Shown piece after piece: positions 48,830 to 61,559 of a stretch of 64,000 nucleotides of DNA (position 1 is its first letter; every line of letters begins with the position of its first letter). The notes below the pieces were generated by a model. The model saw only the letters and a program-made list of their open reading frames with translations, did not search any database and had not been told where the DNA came from. This DNA is from Odobenus rosmarus divergens (taxonomy: Eukaryota; Chordata; Mammalia; Carnivora; Odobenidae): the NCBI RefSeq assembly GCF_000321225.1, contig NW_004450659.1, positions 2,209,767-2,273,766 on the forward strand, read 5' to 3'. A program made the translations under genes and the position numbers.

Positions 48830-48958
48830 GTCTCCCTTTCACAGGCAAGGAAACAGACTGGGGCGGCAATGTGACTTCCTGAGGTTTCTCTCTTGTAAAG
48901 TGACTAACTTAGAATTCAAACCCAAGTTCAGTGTCCGTTCCTATACGGTATGATCTGG
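48830..48958 (+). repeat. Ancient dispersed repeat fragment
   Basis: 'acaggcaaggaaacagactg' and 'gaattcaaacccaagttc' match the core seen at 42760. Confidence 0.5.
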
Positions 48959-49456
48959 AATAATATAAGGCAGGAAAATTCAAACATTTTTTTTCCTGAC
49001 AAGATAAAGATCAGAGTTGTGTGTAAGATGAAAGGTAAAGAGCAGGTAAGTACAGGTGGGAGGAGACAACAGGAGCATTTACATTTTCACTGGACAGTTG
49101 TATAAGAAAAGCAGTCACTAACTGGAAACATTTCTAGAATATTCTACAGAACACAACAGAAAGCTACGTAATTTTACATTATGTTATGTACTGTCAACAG
49201 CAGAGCAACAAAGAACAAAGTGAGGATTACCTTACAGCTCTGCTTGACAATTACATTTTCACCTCCTGTTCATGTTCTAAATGTACTATTGAGGGTTGTT
49301 CGTTCTTTATCCATCATAGGCTACTGCAGTTAATTCTTGTGTATCCAAAATACATTTAGGAGAGGCAGTACTGCAGGTAATTGAATATGCAGGTTAACAG
49401 AGACTACTAAACATAGTAACATCTCATTTATTTCAGACTCTGCCCAAAACTTTAAT
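48959..49456. other. Unassigned sequence
   Basis: No gene or repeat recognised. Confidence 0.4.
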
Positions 49457-49464
49457 GCTCTAAA

Positions 49465-49675
49465 AGAGGGTTTAGCAACCTTTTTTCTGTAAAAGGTCAG
49501 ATTGTGAATAGTTGAGCCTCGCAGGCCATATAGTCACTGTGGCAACTACCAAACTCTACCCCTGTGGTGCAAAAGCAGCAGAAGGCAATACATAAACTAA
49601 TGAGTGTGGCTGGTTCCAATAAACCTTTATTTATAAAAACCAATTTGGCCCACAGGCAGTACTTTACCAATCCCT
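49465..49675 (+). mobile_element. Non-autonomous hAT DNA transposon
   Basis: The terminal inverted repeats are imperfect ('agagggtttagcaacc' at the left; reverse complement 'agggattggtaaagt' at the right). It is bounded by a perfect 8-bp target-site duplication gctctaaa (49457-49464 and 49676-49683), the length expected for hAT transposases. The inside matches the common old repeat with 'ggttccaataaacctttatt'. It encodes no transposase. Confidence 0.85.
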
Positions 49676-49683
49676 GCTCTAAA

Positions 49684-50264
49684 GCATAACACTCTCCTAA
49701 AAGGAAAAAAATGAACTCACATTCTTATTTACTCTCAGGGGAGGACTAATACCCTGAGTGAGTGCCCATGTCTCATGTTATACACAATTTTTAAAAATTG
49801 GGCTATTTTCTTGCTTATAATCCACAAGAAAAGAGAACCAGGAATTTCAAAGCAGGGATGCCAGCAGAGGCTAGTAGAGGGAAGGCCAAAAGCTTTTAGA
49901 ACAGAGAGAGGACTGAAACAGCGGAGCCACCTGGACCAGCTAGTTTAGGGGCAAAATGCTTTCCCTAAAGCCCTTAATATCATCTTAATCACTTCAACAT
50001 CCCCTGACTCACTATCACTTACTTATAGCAAAGTTCCATTTCTGATGGTCATAATGATGATTCTGAATCCTAATGATCACTCTGGATCACCAAAGGAAAA
50101 AATCCCATTTAATCTCTTTAAGACAGAAGAAACACAGAGACATATAGGATCCATTAAGACCCATCAAAAGTGGCTATTAGAAGTTTCGAAAATGCCTGAA
50201 TAAACTTGTTATCTAAAATATTTATTTTATGAAATAATCAATTCCCCCAGATAATAATAGGAAG
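49684..50264. other. Unassigned sequence
   Basis: No gene or repeat recognised. Confidence 0.4.
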
Positions 50265-50512
50265 ACAAACATTTACAAAGCACTTACTACAAGTCATGCA
50301 TCATTCCAATGGTTTTACACATATTAATTTATTTAATGTACACAATAACCCAACCAGGTGGGTACTGTTACTACCCCATTTTTCAGATAAAGAAACTGAG
50401 GTACAGGGAGATTAACACAAGTAACATGGCTACAAAATGGCAGAGAGGAGATCTGAACCCAGGCAGTCTGGCTCCAGATACCATTTCTTTTTCAATTACT
50501 ACATGATGCCAA
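50265..50512 (+). repeat. Ancient mammalian dispersed repeat
   Basis: 'aaagcacttactacaagtca', 'gataaagaaactgaggtaca', 'tctgaacccaggcagtctgg' give the same order as the copy at 42640. Confidence 0.72.
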
Positions 50513-51889
50513 GGCATTACCTTATAACCATAGAGGGCTGCCTTATTTCAAAGACCATGAACATGATAAGATACCTGTAAAGTCTCTACTAAATATAATA
50601 TGATCTTCAGAACCTAACGATTGAGACATGTCCATGTTTTTTCAATGCCTCGGGGTAAAAACTCTTCTATTCTTTTTGTCCGGTTCCACCAAAATAAAAA
50701 GAGTGTCTAGACATTAGATGGAGGAGACTGTGTTCTTTTTTCAATGTTGCATTTAAAACTGTTTTTGGAATGAGCCAGAACAATAAACAAGTAAATGGAA
50801 TTATGGGAAAATTCTTTTTAGGGACTCCTAGTTCAATCAGATAAATATGAGGATGCGAAATAATTTAGTCTTTCTATTTCTTAGGTCAGGATGTGAAGAT
50901 TAAAACAGATTTTTACTTGTCATCTTTATTTCTTAAATAGCTAAATTGTAAATTTGTTTTATATGGAAGGAAAGTCATTTGGTTGTTAAAATAACTGAGG
51001 TTACTACTGGCTTATCACCCAACAAAAATATTTGACCCTAATATATCCAGAGTAAAGGACTAAAATCGGTTTATGATGTTTCATTAAAAGAAAATTCTGT
51101 TTATGGAGAGATTTTTTTTTTCAATAGCAATGACCTAAAAAATATTTCTGGTTACTAAATGGGCATCTGTGTTCTTTTTTTACTTGTGCCATGAATATTT
51201 TTGCTAATTTCTGGAAGTTCAGAGTGGAGAGAAATCTTTTAGCTTCTAGAAAACAGAGAGTCTACAAACCAAGCTTCTGTTAGTTCCACCGTTTGCTCAA
51301 CAAAATGCGACAAATGGTTCTCCAAAAGCTATGCGCTCTCTTCACAGCCCTTTTGCCCAATAACAAGTTAACACTTACTGTACAACTTATAAAATACTCA
51401 ATGAACTGAAAGAGTGAAAAAGTTGTGATCAGGCATTTTCTCCTTGTTGCCAGTTTTTCATTTTCTTCCCACAGTTTTCTAAAACTGTGAAGCAAGGGAT
51501 TCAAATACCTGACCCCGAAGAGGATGGGTTAAGTGTGTGATGAAAACATCCCATTACCCCTTTTTTCACTATATGACATAAAGATTAAATCAAAAATCTT
51601 TGTAATCATAATTTTCATAAAATTATGTTTTAATAGTCTTGGAAAACTGTGAACCTAAGAGATTAAGAATTTAAAAGTAAAATAATCCTATTTTCTTCTA
51701 GATGGCAATGATCGTATTTTTTTTAATTTAACTTTTGGTTAATGGTTACAAGGCTAAGATTCTATGTGGACATTATTAGAAAAAAGAAAGAAAAGCAAAC
51801 AGAGGGAAGAGAAGAAAAAGAATAAACAGGAAACAAGAAAGAAGAAAGAAGATAATATGGTAGAAATCAGTTGGTTGATCACCACACCA
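50513..51889. other. Unassigned AT-rich sequence
   Basis: No gene seen. 51777-51856 is a purine-rich tract of AAG/GAAA words. Confidence 0.4.
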
Positions 51890-52097
51890 ACTTTCTATTT
51901 TCTGCAGACAGAAATAAGAATGCACATCCTAGGTAGGTGAGACCATGTGACCAAAGTCTGGCCACAACAATGTGAGCAATCCACTGTGTGTCTTCCCCTC
52001 TGTCACAGCACAGGGACCTGGTGGTAATGAGGTATTGAGAGCTGGGCTCCAAGAACACCACTTGAGAGAGAACAATGTGCCCATCAAGAAGATCCAT
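51890..52097 (+). repeat. Possible LTR-like fragment
   Basis: 'gagaccatgtgaccaaagtc' and 'tggccacaacaatgtgagca' resemble the 'tggccaatgagatgtgagc' part of old mammalian LTR-type repeats. Weak. Confidence 0.35.
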
Positions 52098-52812
52098 TTT
52101 ACTAAATTGGTACAGTTACCATGAAAAACAGTATGGAGGTTCCCCAAAAAGTTAAAAACAGAGCTACCATATGATCCTGCAATTCCACTTCTGGGGATAT
52201 CCCCAAAAGAAATAAAAGCAGGACACTGAAGAAATATCTGTGCTCCCATGTTCATAGCAGCATTACTCATAATAGCCAAGACATGGAAACAACCTATGCA
52301 TCCTGGATGGATGAATGGATAAAGAATGGGATATATAAATATACTTACTGGAATATTACTCATCCATAAAAAAGAAGGAAATCTTGCCTTTAGTGACAAC
52401 ATAGATGAACTTGAGGGCAGATAGAGAAAGACAAATACTGTATGGTCCCATTAAATGTGGAATCCACAAATGCTCAACTCCTAGAAATAGAGTAGAATGG
52501 TGGTTGCCAGGGGCCAGGGGGTGAGGGAAAAGGAAAGATACTGGTCAAAGAGTACAAACTAACAGTTATAACATGAGTAAGTTACAGGAATCTAAAGTAT
52601 ACCATAGTGATTATACTTAATAACATTGTATTACATTCTTGAAATTTGCTAAGAGCATAAATCTTAAGTGTTCTCACCACAAAAAAAAACCTAATTATGT
52701 CACATGATACAGGTGCATCATTTTGCAACCCATTAAGTATATCAAATCACTAGGTTGTAGAGCTTAAAGTTATACAGTATCATATGTCACTTTTATCTCA
52801 ATAAAGCTGGGA
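52098..52812 (+). mobile_element. LINE-1 3' end
   Basis: 5'-truncated L1: 'gagctaccatatgatcctgc' at about 52161, 'gcattactcataatagccaa' at about 52260, 'atggtggttgccaggggcca' at about 52497, ending 'atctcaataaagctgggagg'. The overlapping minus-strand frame at 51929-52402 is an artefact of the repeat. Confidence 0.9.
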
Positions 52813-53699
52813 GGATACAAGAAGTTAAAAAACATTCTTTCGTTACTATTTACATTATTAAAGAGTACTCTTATCCAATCACCAAAGGCACAAGAAAGTC
52901 AGGACAATGGTCCCAGGTGACAGCTTGCAAACTCTCCTACAAATGAAATTCCTTCGTTTCTAGGAAGTTCCCTCATGAAATGCTGGGCGGGGTTCGTGGG
53001 ATAAAGGTGGGAGAGGATCCATTCCATTCCTATTTGTACCACTTACTGTGTTCCCTGTTCAATTTCATCTAACGAGAAACAAGGGTTCTACAGGCTGTAG
53101 AAGTGCTTCAAACTAACCAATATTAACTGCTGGGAAATAATTAAACGCATCACAACAGTGAGCTCAACAGGCCGAAGTGTAGGACACAGCTGTGGACAAT
53201 AACTCAAAAAGCAAGATGACCATCCAAAGTAGAACTATATAAAAATTTGGCGTTTCAAACTACCCATTGACCTTTCTGAACTGTTCAGAAAGTCATTCTG
53301 ACCATTCATTGTATTCTTGGGAAAAGCAATACTTTAAAACCTACATAATTATTCCATTACTTCAATTTAATAAGGCAAGTCAAGACAGGAATAAAAAGTC
53401 CAAGAGTATCTGTCAGTCTGAATTTCCTAACTCACTTTTTCCTGTAAGGAAGCTACATCCTCTCACACTTCATCATTAGCAATTCTAAATGTACATGGTG
53501 AGGATGGCTTATCTCACTCCTGGCTTAGTGCTATATCTAAGTGGAAGGAAAATCACCACACAAGCTTAACCAACAAGAAAACCCATCCTGAGTGAGGGAA
53601 GCAGACACAGCTCAGAAAAGTAATCAAACAAATCAGTAAGAAACGTGTCTGATATTTTCCCTTTTAAAAATTGGTAATTTATACTTTTATTACTATGCT
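52813..53699. other. Unassigned sequence
   Basis: No gene or repeat recognised. Confidence 0.4.
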
Positions 53700-54150
53700 G
53701 ATAAGAATAGTTATCTTAAGTAACATTCATATAACACTTAGGAGTTTACTAAAGACGGTCTCATATACAATACCACATTACATGTCACAGTAGTATTAAT
53801 ACTCAAGTAATTGACAGATGAGGACTGAGTCACTAAAAGCCTTTGTAACATTTCAAGATTAAAGAGCAAAGACTTGCTTTGCTTTAAAAAGTATTTCCCC
53901 AGTACTGGGAACATGCGCTAAGAAGTGAAGGAGCATCTGTAATACTATCAATGTGTAGATGCATGACACATTGTAATATACAAAGAATTAAAACATACTT
54001 TCACAAACACTTTCTCATCATGCTGCTGATACTCACCAGTACAGTAAAATAGCAGGACATACGTCATCGCTTTCATTTTACGTAGACTGAGGCTTAGAAA
54101 AATTTAATGACCTGAACATGAGCTCACTGACTACAAGATTATTTCACTAA
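53700..54150 (+). repeat. Two diverged ancient dispersed-repeat copies
   Basis: 53700-53880 contains 'ttgacagatgaggactgagt', and 53985-54150 contains 'cattttacgtagactgaggc'. Both are decayed forms of the core at 42760. Confidence 0.45.
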
Positions 54151-57100
54151 GCCATTTGGCCTCTTGAAATTGGAGGGACACAATCTTGCTAGTGACCAAT
54201 ACAATGGAAATCACATCACCAGCACACATTATATTTTTGGAACAATTGCTTTTAGAGTATATGAAAGCTCCTCCCCTACCAATGGGTAGTGTTGAGCTCC
54301 ACAAGAGTGTTGTGCAAATCTAAGGCATTTAACTCTTTGTGGTGTATCTGATGCAGTGGGGGTTGGGGGGGGGTGCTTTATTTGTCTTGTTCTGCTTCCT
54401 TTAAAACATAATCAAGGTGTAACAGCAACTCTTTGGAAAATGCCAACAGGCAATAATTAAATTCTTGGGCAATATTAAGCAGTAAGATTAGTACTATATA
54501 TACCAATGGAAAAAAGAAATGTCTTAGAGAAGATCAAGTCGTTCCAAAAGCAAAATTCACCAACTAATGGTGGAAAATGTAATTCAATCAAGAAATTCTT
54601 TTTTTTAATTTGGATTTATGTCATTGCTTTAGTAGGTAGTGTTAATAGTTTCCAAGTGCCAGTGTGTATGTATTCATGAACACTTTGCAAATCATAATGT
54701 AATGCATTCCTTTTTGGATACATCTTTTGTCAAATCCATCTGTCTATGGCAGATATGCAAAGTTTTACAGAACCTTATCTGGAAAAGAATTTCCATGGTC
54801 AGACAAAAATGGCTTTAGAAAATAAACAGGAGTGGAGACAAGAAGGATAGGCTACCATTGTACTGGAGACATTTCCTTTCCTCACACTGCCTTGTTCACA
54901 GCCCTACGTCCACTGGGCACCTGGCAACACTCCACCCTTGCTTTTCTTAATATCCTGCCCTCTCCCAAGAAGGAGATGTGAGCCTGGCATCTCAAGGAGA
55001 ACTGAGGAGATTAAAGTCCTCCAGAAAGTGCCAACGCAAGATGTAAATACTCCTGGTATACACACAGCACTATTTCCCGGAGCCCTCAACACCTGCTCTA
55101 AATACCGTCTGAATTCCAAGCGTGGCTTTTTTAAAGTTTGATAATTAAGCATCCATCATTTTTATTTGATTCATCTTCACAAGAGCCCAAGCACGTTAAC
55201 ATAAAGAATGAAGGCAGGAAAAGGTGGGAGGGACCCTATCAGAAGAAGGGGCGCCATTTTGGAAGTCAGAAGCCGGGTCAGCAATTTCCACCCCTACTAC
55301 TTCTTAGTCTAGATGGGACCCGAACCACCCTGAGGGATGAGATTCCTTTCCTTTCATAGATGCACCACTTTCTTCCGCTAATACAGTCAGTGAGGAATGT
55401 AGAACAACGAGCAAATCAACTATTAGTATTAGTGTCTATGGCTACGGAAACTCAAGAAATGAACTCACTATTCTATCTCGATAATGGAACTCAGACCGTG
55501 TCTTCATAATGTAAATGTGTTTCTCAAAGAATATATTAAAACTGCTTTTATTGAAAACTGTTTTTATATGCATTTGGTGGATATAAAAAAGGATTCTGGG
55601 TTGATGATTTTTCTTGCCTGTTATGAACCTCATCCACTGGTGTGACCTAAGAGCTCAAATTGCAGCAGGTGAAAATATTTTTAACAAAACTTTGCATTTT
55701 CAGTGTGATCTAAACATAACATTTTGCAAAAACACAACTAACGTTCCTCGCTTACTGGCTAAATCATGTCTGTCATTTAAATAGCTACAACCAAAAATAA
55801 ACTGCTCTTGAGTATATAAATAATATTTTTATAGGAATTGGCAAGTAATTACTACAGCAATTGGAAGTTTTATTTGCCACAGGAACCCATGATTTTAAAA
55901 AAAACTGTTCAAATGGTTTACACTCAAGGTTTATACATACGACAAATACCCACATTTGTATCTGTAAGTCTAAAGAGGGAAAAATTAGTCAAAAAGCAAG
56001 CTAGAAAACCCCAAATTATCAATTACCTAGTTTTGTGCTGTATTGAGAAAAGGTATAAAAATTATGGGAAAGGAAGAAAAATTATTTCTAAGTACTAACT
56101 TCAGAGGCAAAAGCCCTTTTTTTAAGGGAAGGGTGGGAAAATCAATAATGATTTAAAAGTATAAAGTAAACGGCTTATGCTGACCAGTCGATACTCAGTA
56201 TTAACTCCATGTTAACTACGGAGTATTAACTCAGTATTAACTACAGTGTATGCTATAAAAAGTAATACAACACCGATGTTTTCTCCTTTCTCATTTTAAT
56301 CCGCTCCAGCTTTCTCTTAAACCTTGTCAGCAATCGAAGTCACCCCCCCCACCCCACCCCAATTATACAAACCTAACAACGGCTTCCCTGGGATAATTTG
56401 ATCTGCTTCAACCACACATTCCAATCCACATACTTTCTTCTGTTACGGTTATGTCTGTGTGTATTTAATGTACTTGTGTTAAGGCTTTTAAAAACAAGCT
56501 AGGGATTTCTCATTCAGCTCTCCACCACAGAAACAGAACCACCGCGAAGCATTTCTGTACATATGAAAATGTTCCAGTTACCCACAGATTTCGTCTTAAG
56601 TCAGCTTCAGAGGACAGTGAAGAAAAGTATTTGCCATAATCATACATTTCTCCTTCCTCTGTGCTCTAACTGCTGTGTTCCTCTGTCCCCAAAAGGACTG
56701 CTAAGATCTGCTGTTCCCTCACGGGTTCGGGCAGTGGGTGTGGGCAATCTTGGAACTCGCCAGACTCCAGTGTTCTCAGCCGCTGCTTTGACACCAGCAG
56801 CCTGTTTGAACCTGCTCGTGTTGGACCTTTATCACCTCACTGACCCTGTAAAGCAAACAGGGCAAGCAAATGCACTGAACAGCCTCCCTGAAAAGGCAGC
56901 TCGCCTCTGACCCGTGGCACAAAGCTCGAATAACCCTGCCGGGTCTCACAAGCTTTAAGATTAATTGCACTGAGCTTGATACACATCGTACAGCACCTTG
57001 AAAATGAATCATCCGCTAAGTCAGTATTTTCTAATTACAATCACTCCCTCTCGGGGCATGTAATTAATTTACTGAGTTTAAAAAAAAAAAGAGAGAGAGA

Positions 57101-60100
57101 GAGTCAGGATTACTCACACAGTCTTGAAGATGCAATGTCAGCTATTTAGGACAGAAACATCCAAGGCCGTGTTAGAACTCAGTTAGGACTACATATGCGT
57201 TAAAGCAGGAACTAGCAGGCCCCTGGGCTACAGCAACTATAAGACTCGTGCTTCTCATACACGGGGCTATAATTCATGAAACTGAGCCCCAGATCCAGCC
57301 AATCATTTAGCTCCTCATAACAAGTCCAACTGGCTCTGGAAAGCTGAAAGGGCTGCACTAGAACAAGGATGAGATATTCCACACAATCGTCTGCTTATCC
57401 GGAATCACTTTTCCCTGGAAGGCCAGAGAAAAATCACAGCTTCGCTGTCAGAGGGAAGGAGGGCAGATGACCTGGAAAAATGTGACTAGATCTGGAGCGA
57501 GATCTTGTCCAGCTTGGCCATCCCAACCGCGCCTGCATTCAAAGACTAAGCTACCCCCACAGAAAGCCAAGGACAGCTCCGGCAGCAAAGCCTGAGGTAA
57601 TTTTCACCTTTTTATTTTTAGGAGGAGTAAGGCTGAGTCAAAATTATATACATGAAGTCCCTTGGGCAACAAGGGGTGCTCCCATTTTATTTTACCTGTT
57701 GCCACTCTCATCTTTTATACCATCATTTGCTATGAAGTCTGTGAAGGGGGAGGCTTAATGTACCTGAAACACACGCAAAACCAAAATGATCAGCTGTGGA
57801 GAAAGAGAGATCATTTTCCAGAACGGTTTTAGCCCTACCTTTTCACATGGGCAGGCTTTTTCCCTCCCACCCACCCACCTACAGAAACCAGAATAAAGGG
57901 CGCTGAGGCAGGGAGGAGAGGAGAGGCATTTCATGAGCACAATAAAATGTTTTTCCTACCTCAAAGGAAATAACAGTGCTCAGAGCGTAAATTGGGAAGA
58001 TAACTTACTGCTCAGTTCCTCTGGCCCTTGGCACTAGGCCACCCGAGAATGTAGCAGTATGTACCGTGGTGGGATTGAGGGGCAGAGAACGGAATCAGAG
58101 CTGACAGAGCTCCCGTGGCCCCGTTGTTCCCCTGGCGATGTTTTCCTTAGTACCCATTACATTCCGAAGTGTTAGTTACAGCAACGACTTGTTATACCAA
58201 ACTTCTAAATTTGTAGTTATTAAAGGATCTGTGGGAAACATTTGTGAAGTGACTAAAATAGAAAGGGGGGGGGAGAATTGACATTCCACATAATCCAAAC
58301 ACCACACCCTTAGATGTTTGACATACTTCACCTAATGACAAATGTTTCAAAATCCTCAGCAAATCGTGTCTTCAACCAATTTTGTTCCAAGTGTAACATC
58401 AGCAACAACAACAAAAAAGCTTTGTAATACACTTTTAAAGAACGAAATCAATCATTATGCATTCCAAGTGACAACAGAATCTGAATTTTCAAATCGTGTC
58501 AGTTTTATGTGTTCCCAAAGGAAAAAGTGGGGAACGGAGACTCACTTTGTTTAGTCATAAAATTCAAACAACAGGAAGAAAAGAGACATTTATGCACTTT
58601 TTGTTTGCTGCAGATGATTGACTGAATTCAACATGAGATTTGACACCAAGAAGAAAAACATACCGATACACAGAGAACAGAAAAGTCATCCGTTGGCAAT
58701 TCCCACCCCCCAGGTTTGGCCTTTGAATTGTCCAATTTGTGACTGGCCAGGGAAGAATATTTCTCCTCAGCACAAATTTTTTTATTTTATTTTATTAAAC
58801 CTTTATTTATTTGACAGTGCTATTGCCTATGATGGCTAGGTGAGAACCAAAATTGCTAAGGAAGCCAGTTGCTGAAACTGTTGTTCCCTTTACTCTAAGA
58901 TAACATGGATTATCTAGTCTAACGTGGAAAGCAGGCCCTTAAGTTAATATTGTCACTGAATCCTCAACACACAGAACTCCCTGTTTCCTATCCCCTTAAT
59001 AAAATTCCATTCAAATCCCCTCCAAGTCCAATGTCCAGATCTCCAACTGTCAACAGATCAGGCCAAGAATACCCTAAACTGAGGCCCCTAAGTCATTTCA
59101 CATGTATTTGTCCCAACATTTCCCAGGGGGGGACTTCACCTCCAAAAACTTTGAATATAACCATCTCACCACCCAAGACAATGGCCAACAAGCATCTAGC
59201 AAGTCTTTCAGTTAGAGGCTTTCACAGCTTCTATACATTCTCTGTGTCAACATACAGCTAAGTTACAGACTGACCCCCAACAGTCAAGCATTTTGTTTGA
59301 TTCAACTCAAAGTTGTTCATCTGTTCATAGGTAATGTTTGCCCCAAAACATATTCATGATGGGAGCTTTCTGCACTGCCATCCCCTCCTGAAACTTTAAT
59401 CAACTGTGATAGCCTGAGACATGTTACCTATACTTGGCAATGTTGGGTGGATTTAGATACTTCCTAGCTGGAGCCCTCGCACAGCAGTGAAATCCTTATG
59501 CTGTAACAAAGAAAGTGCTGCCTGACTGTGATCCAACTTGAGCTGATCATGCTGTTTACCTTTGTTTCTTTGCCCTCTTAACAACAAGGCCAAGGAGGAA
59601 GAAACTACAAAATACACACACCAGTACAATCATCTTCTTTTGCCTCGAGAGGTCAGTGCCATGTGTTAGAGTCTGCTTCTAGCAACCATGCTTCTCAACT
59701 CATCAGGGTTTCTATCAGCAGGTTCCGGCTAGGGACCCTCTCTTCTGTCATCACCCCCAATTAGTGTTGGCTAGGACATCAGGCACTGTCTAAGAAGTTC
59801 ATGGTATTCAAGGGTCACCCAAACAGCTGAATTCAGGTCTTACTCATTTCCTTGATCACAACCTCACAGACAAGAATTAAGATGATCCCGATAAAAGAAA
59901 AATAGCTCAGGAATGCAAACCTTTTTCTGAACTGAAAGCTGTCAGCAAATCTCAAATATCAGAGCAGCTACAGTTGACCGAAAAGTGTCCCTCAACCTGG
60001 GCCAAGAATGATTTCTACTTCCATAAACTAATTTGTCTGGCTCTGTGGTTTATGTAGCCAAAGCAGTCACTCATGAGGTAAGCATCAGAAACGCTCAGAC

Positions 60101-60921
60101 CCACCACCTCAGTTCACACTGACCCGGTATTAAGCCACTCCAGGTAATGTGGATAGAAAGCCCTGTCCTTTTCATAGTGCTGGACTCTGCCTCAAGGTAC
60201 CCTAGATCTTGGGACCAGTTTGCTGACTGGCAACTGCTAATACCTCAAATGCTGACACTTAGAGCCAGCATCTTAAGATGTAAACTGAAAGAGAAATAGT
60301 TGCTTAGAAAAGTGATAGCAAGGCTTGTCTCGCTTTAACAAAGCAAAAAACAAAATTTACATATAAATAAGAAGGCATGGGTACTAGAAATTTAAGTCTG
60401 TGGTCATCACTGGGATGAAGCTCATGTTCTTGGTTCAGGTAACATAACACTTTATCTGGGCACCTGGATCTCAAATTCAAATTTGCTCTTGGCACATGGG
60501 AATTTGTGGTTAGTGGCTTTTGCTGTTGTTCTAAAAGACAGGAGCTTTAACCAATGAAGTGATGGAGCCTACATTTTTGTTTTTTGTTGTTGTTTTTTTT
60601 TTTAAATTCAGCCTCTCCTCAGAACATGAATGTATAGACACATACAAATAAGATTCTAAAAACATATTACACTTAAAATTAGCATAAGCCAATAAACTTT
60701 TGCACTCATACATAGTTAAAACTCATCTTCTAGGTTACAGGATCTCAGAAGAAGGGTCAATTGTTCTTTGGCCCTACTGTTTGTCAAAGTTTTTCAAACT
60801 CCACATAATACTACATATACCAAAAAATGGCAATTGCTTACATTTAGTAAGAGAAAAATGTGCATTCCTAATATGTGATACAAAAACCACCTCTTTGTTT
60901 CAAGCTAACTGTAAGTATTGT
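54151..60921. other. Long repeat-poor stretch, no gene seen
   Basis: Almost 6.8 kb with no SINE, LINE or LTR that I can name. It contains homopolymer G9 runs at 54366-54373 and 58265-58273, C-runs at 56344-56352, and a GA run after A10 at about 57079-57103. It also has a short direct-repeat cluster of 'gtattaactc' words (56198-56250) and a T-run at 60592-60603. Open frames up to 115 codons (56563-56910) show no domain. Candidate conserved block at 56900-57080. Confidence 0.45.
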
Positions 60922-61155
60922 AACATGGAGGTTCTCAGCCTAGACTCTGAGCTGGGCCACTTGGGTTCAAATACCAGCTCTGACTCTTAACTGTGGACCC
61001 TGGGCAAATTACCTAACAGCTGTATGCCTCGCTTTCCTCATATGTAAAATGGTACCACAAACAGTCATCACCTCCTGGGGCTGGGGTGAAGATTCAACAG
61101 ACAATGCCTGCTGAGAACTAAGCCTCTTACACGGTGAGTGTTCATTACCAAGTTC
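60922..61155 (+). mobile_element. MIR SINE
   Basis: Clear MIR order: 'tagactctgagctgggccac', 'ttgggttcaaataccagctc', 'ctcgctttcctcatatgtaa', 'aatggtaccac', and 'gaagattcaacagacaatgc'. Nearly full length, diverged. Confidence 0.85.
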
Positions 61156-61362
61156 ATTGCAATAAGCGTACACAATAGCGAACATGGAGGTGAATTACTC
61201 AACAGCTAGATATGCTGAAATATATCTAACATCACATAGCTTATTTCGGGTAATATTTATAAATAGGATTTTTGTCTTCAGGCCTGCAAGATAACAACTC
61301 AAGGAGGCATGTCAATCACTGTTAATTGTCAGTTTTCTGCCTAGTTATCACCTGACACTTTT

Positions 61363-61544
61363 TTAAAAATATTTATTTATTTGAGAGAGACAGAGATAGT
61401 GAGAGAGAGCATGAGCAGGAAGGAGAGGGAGAAGCAGACTCCCCGCTGAGCAAGAAGCCCGATGCAGGGCTTGATCCACGGACCCTGGGATTATGACCTG
61501 AGCCGAAGGCAAATGCTTAACCAACTGAGCCACCCAGGCGCCCC
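61363..61544 (-). mobile_element. CAN-type SINE, full length
   Basis: Antisense copy with the head 'gagccacccaggcgcccc' at the right. Imperfect 15-bp duplication tcacctgacactttt (61348-61362) and tcatcggatactttt (61545-61559). Confidence 0.94.
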
Positions 61545-61559
61545 TCATCGGATACTTTT

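Noticed and set aside
51929..52402. 157-codon minus-strand open frame
   Set aside because: Mostly the reverse strand of an L1 3' end; a repeat artefact.
56563..56910. 115-codon open frame, considered as an exon
   Set aside because: No motif and no clear splice sites; kept only as something to test with a codon-substitution analysis.
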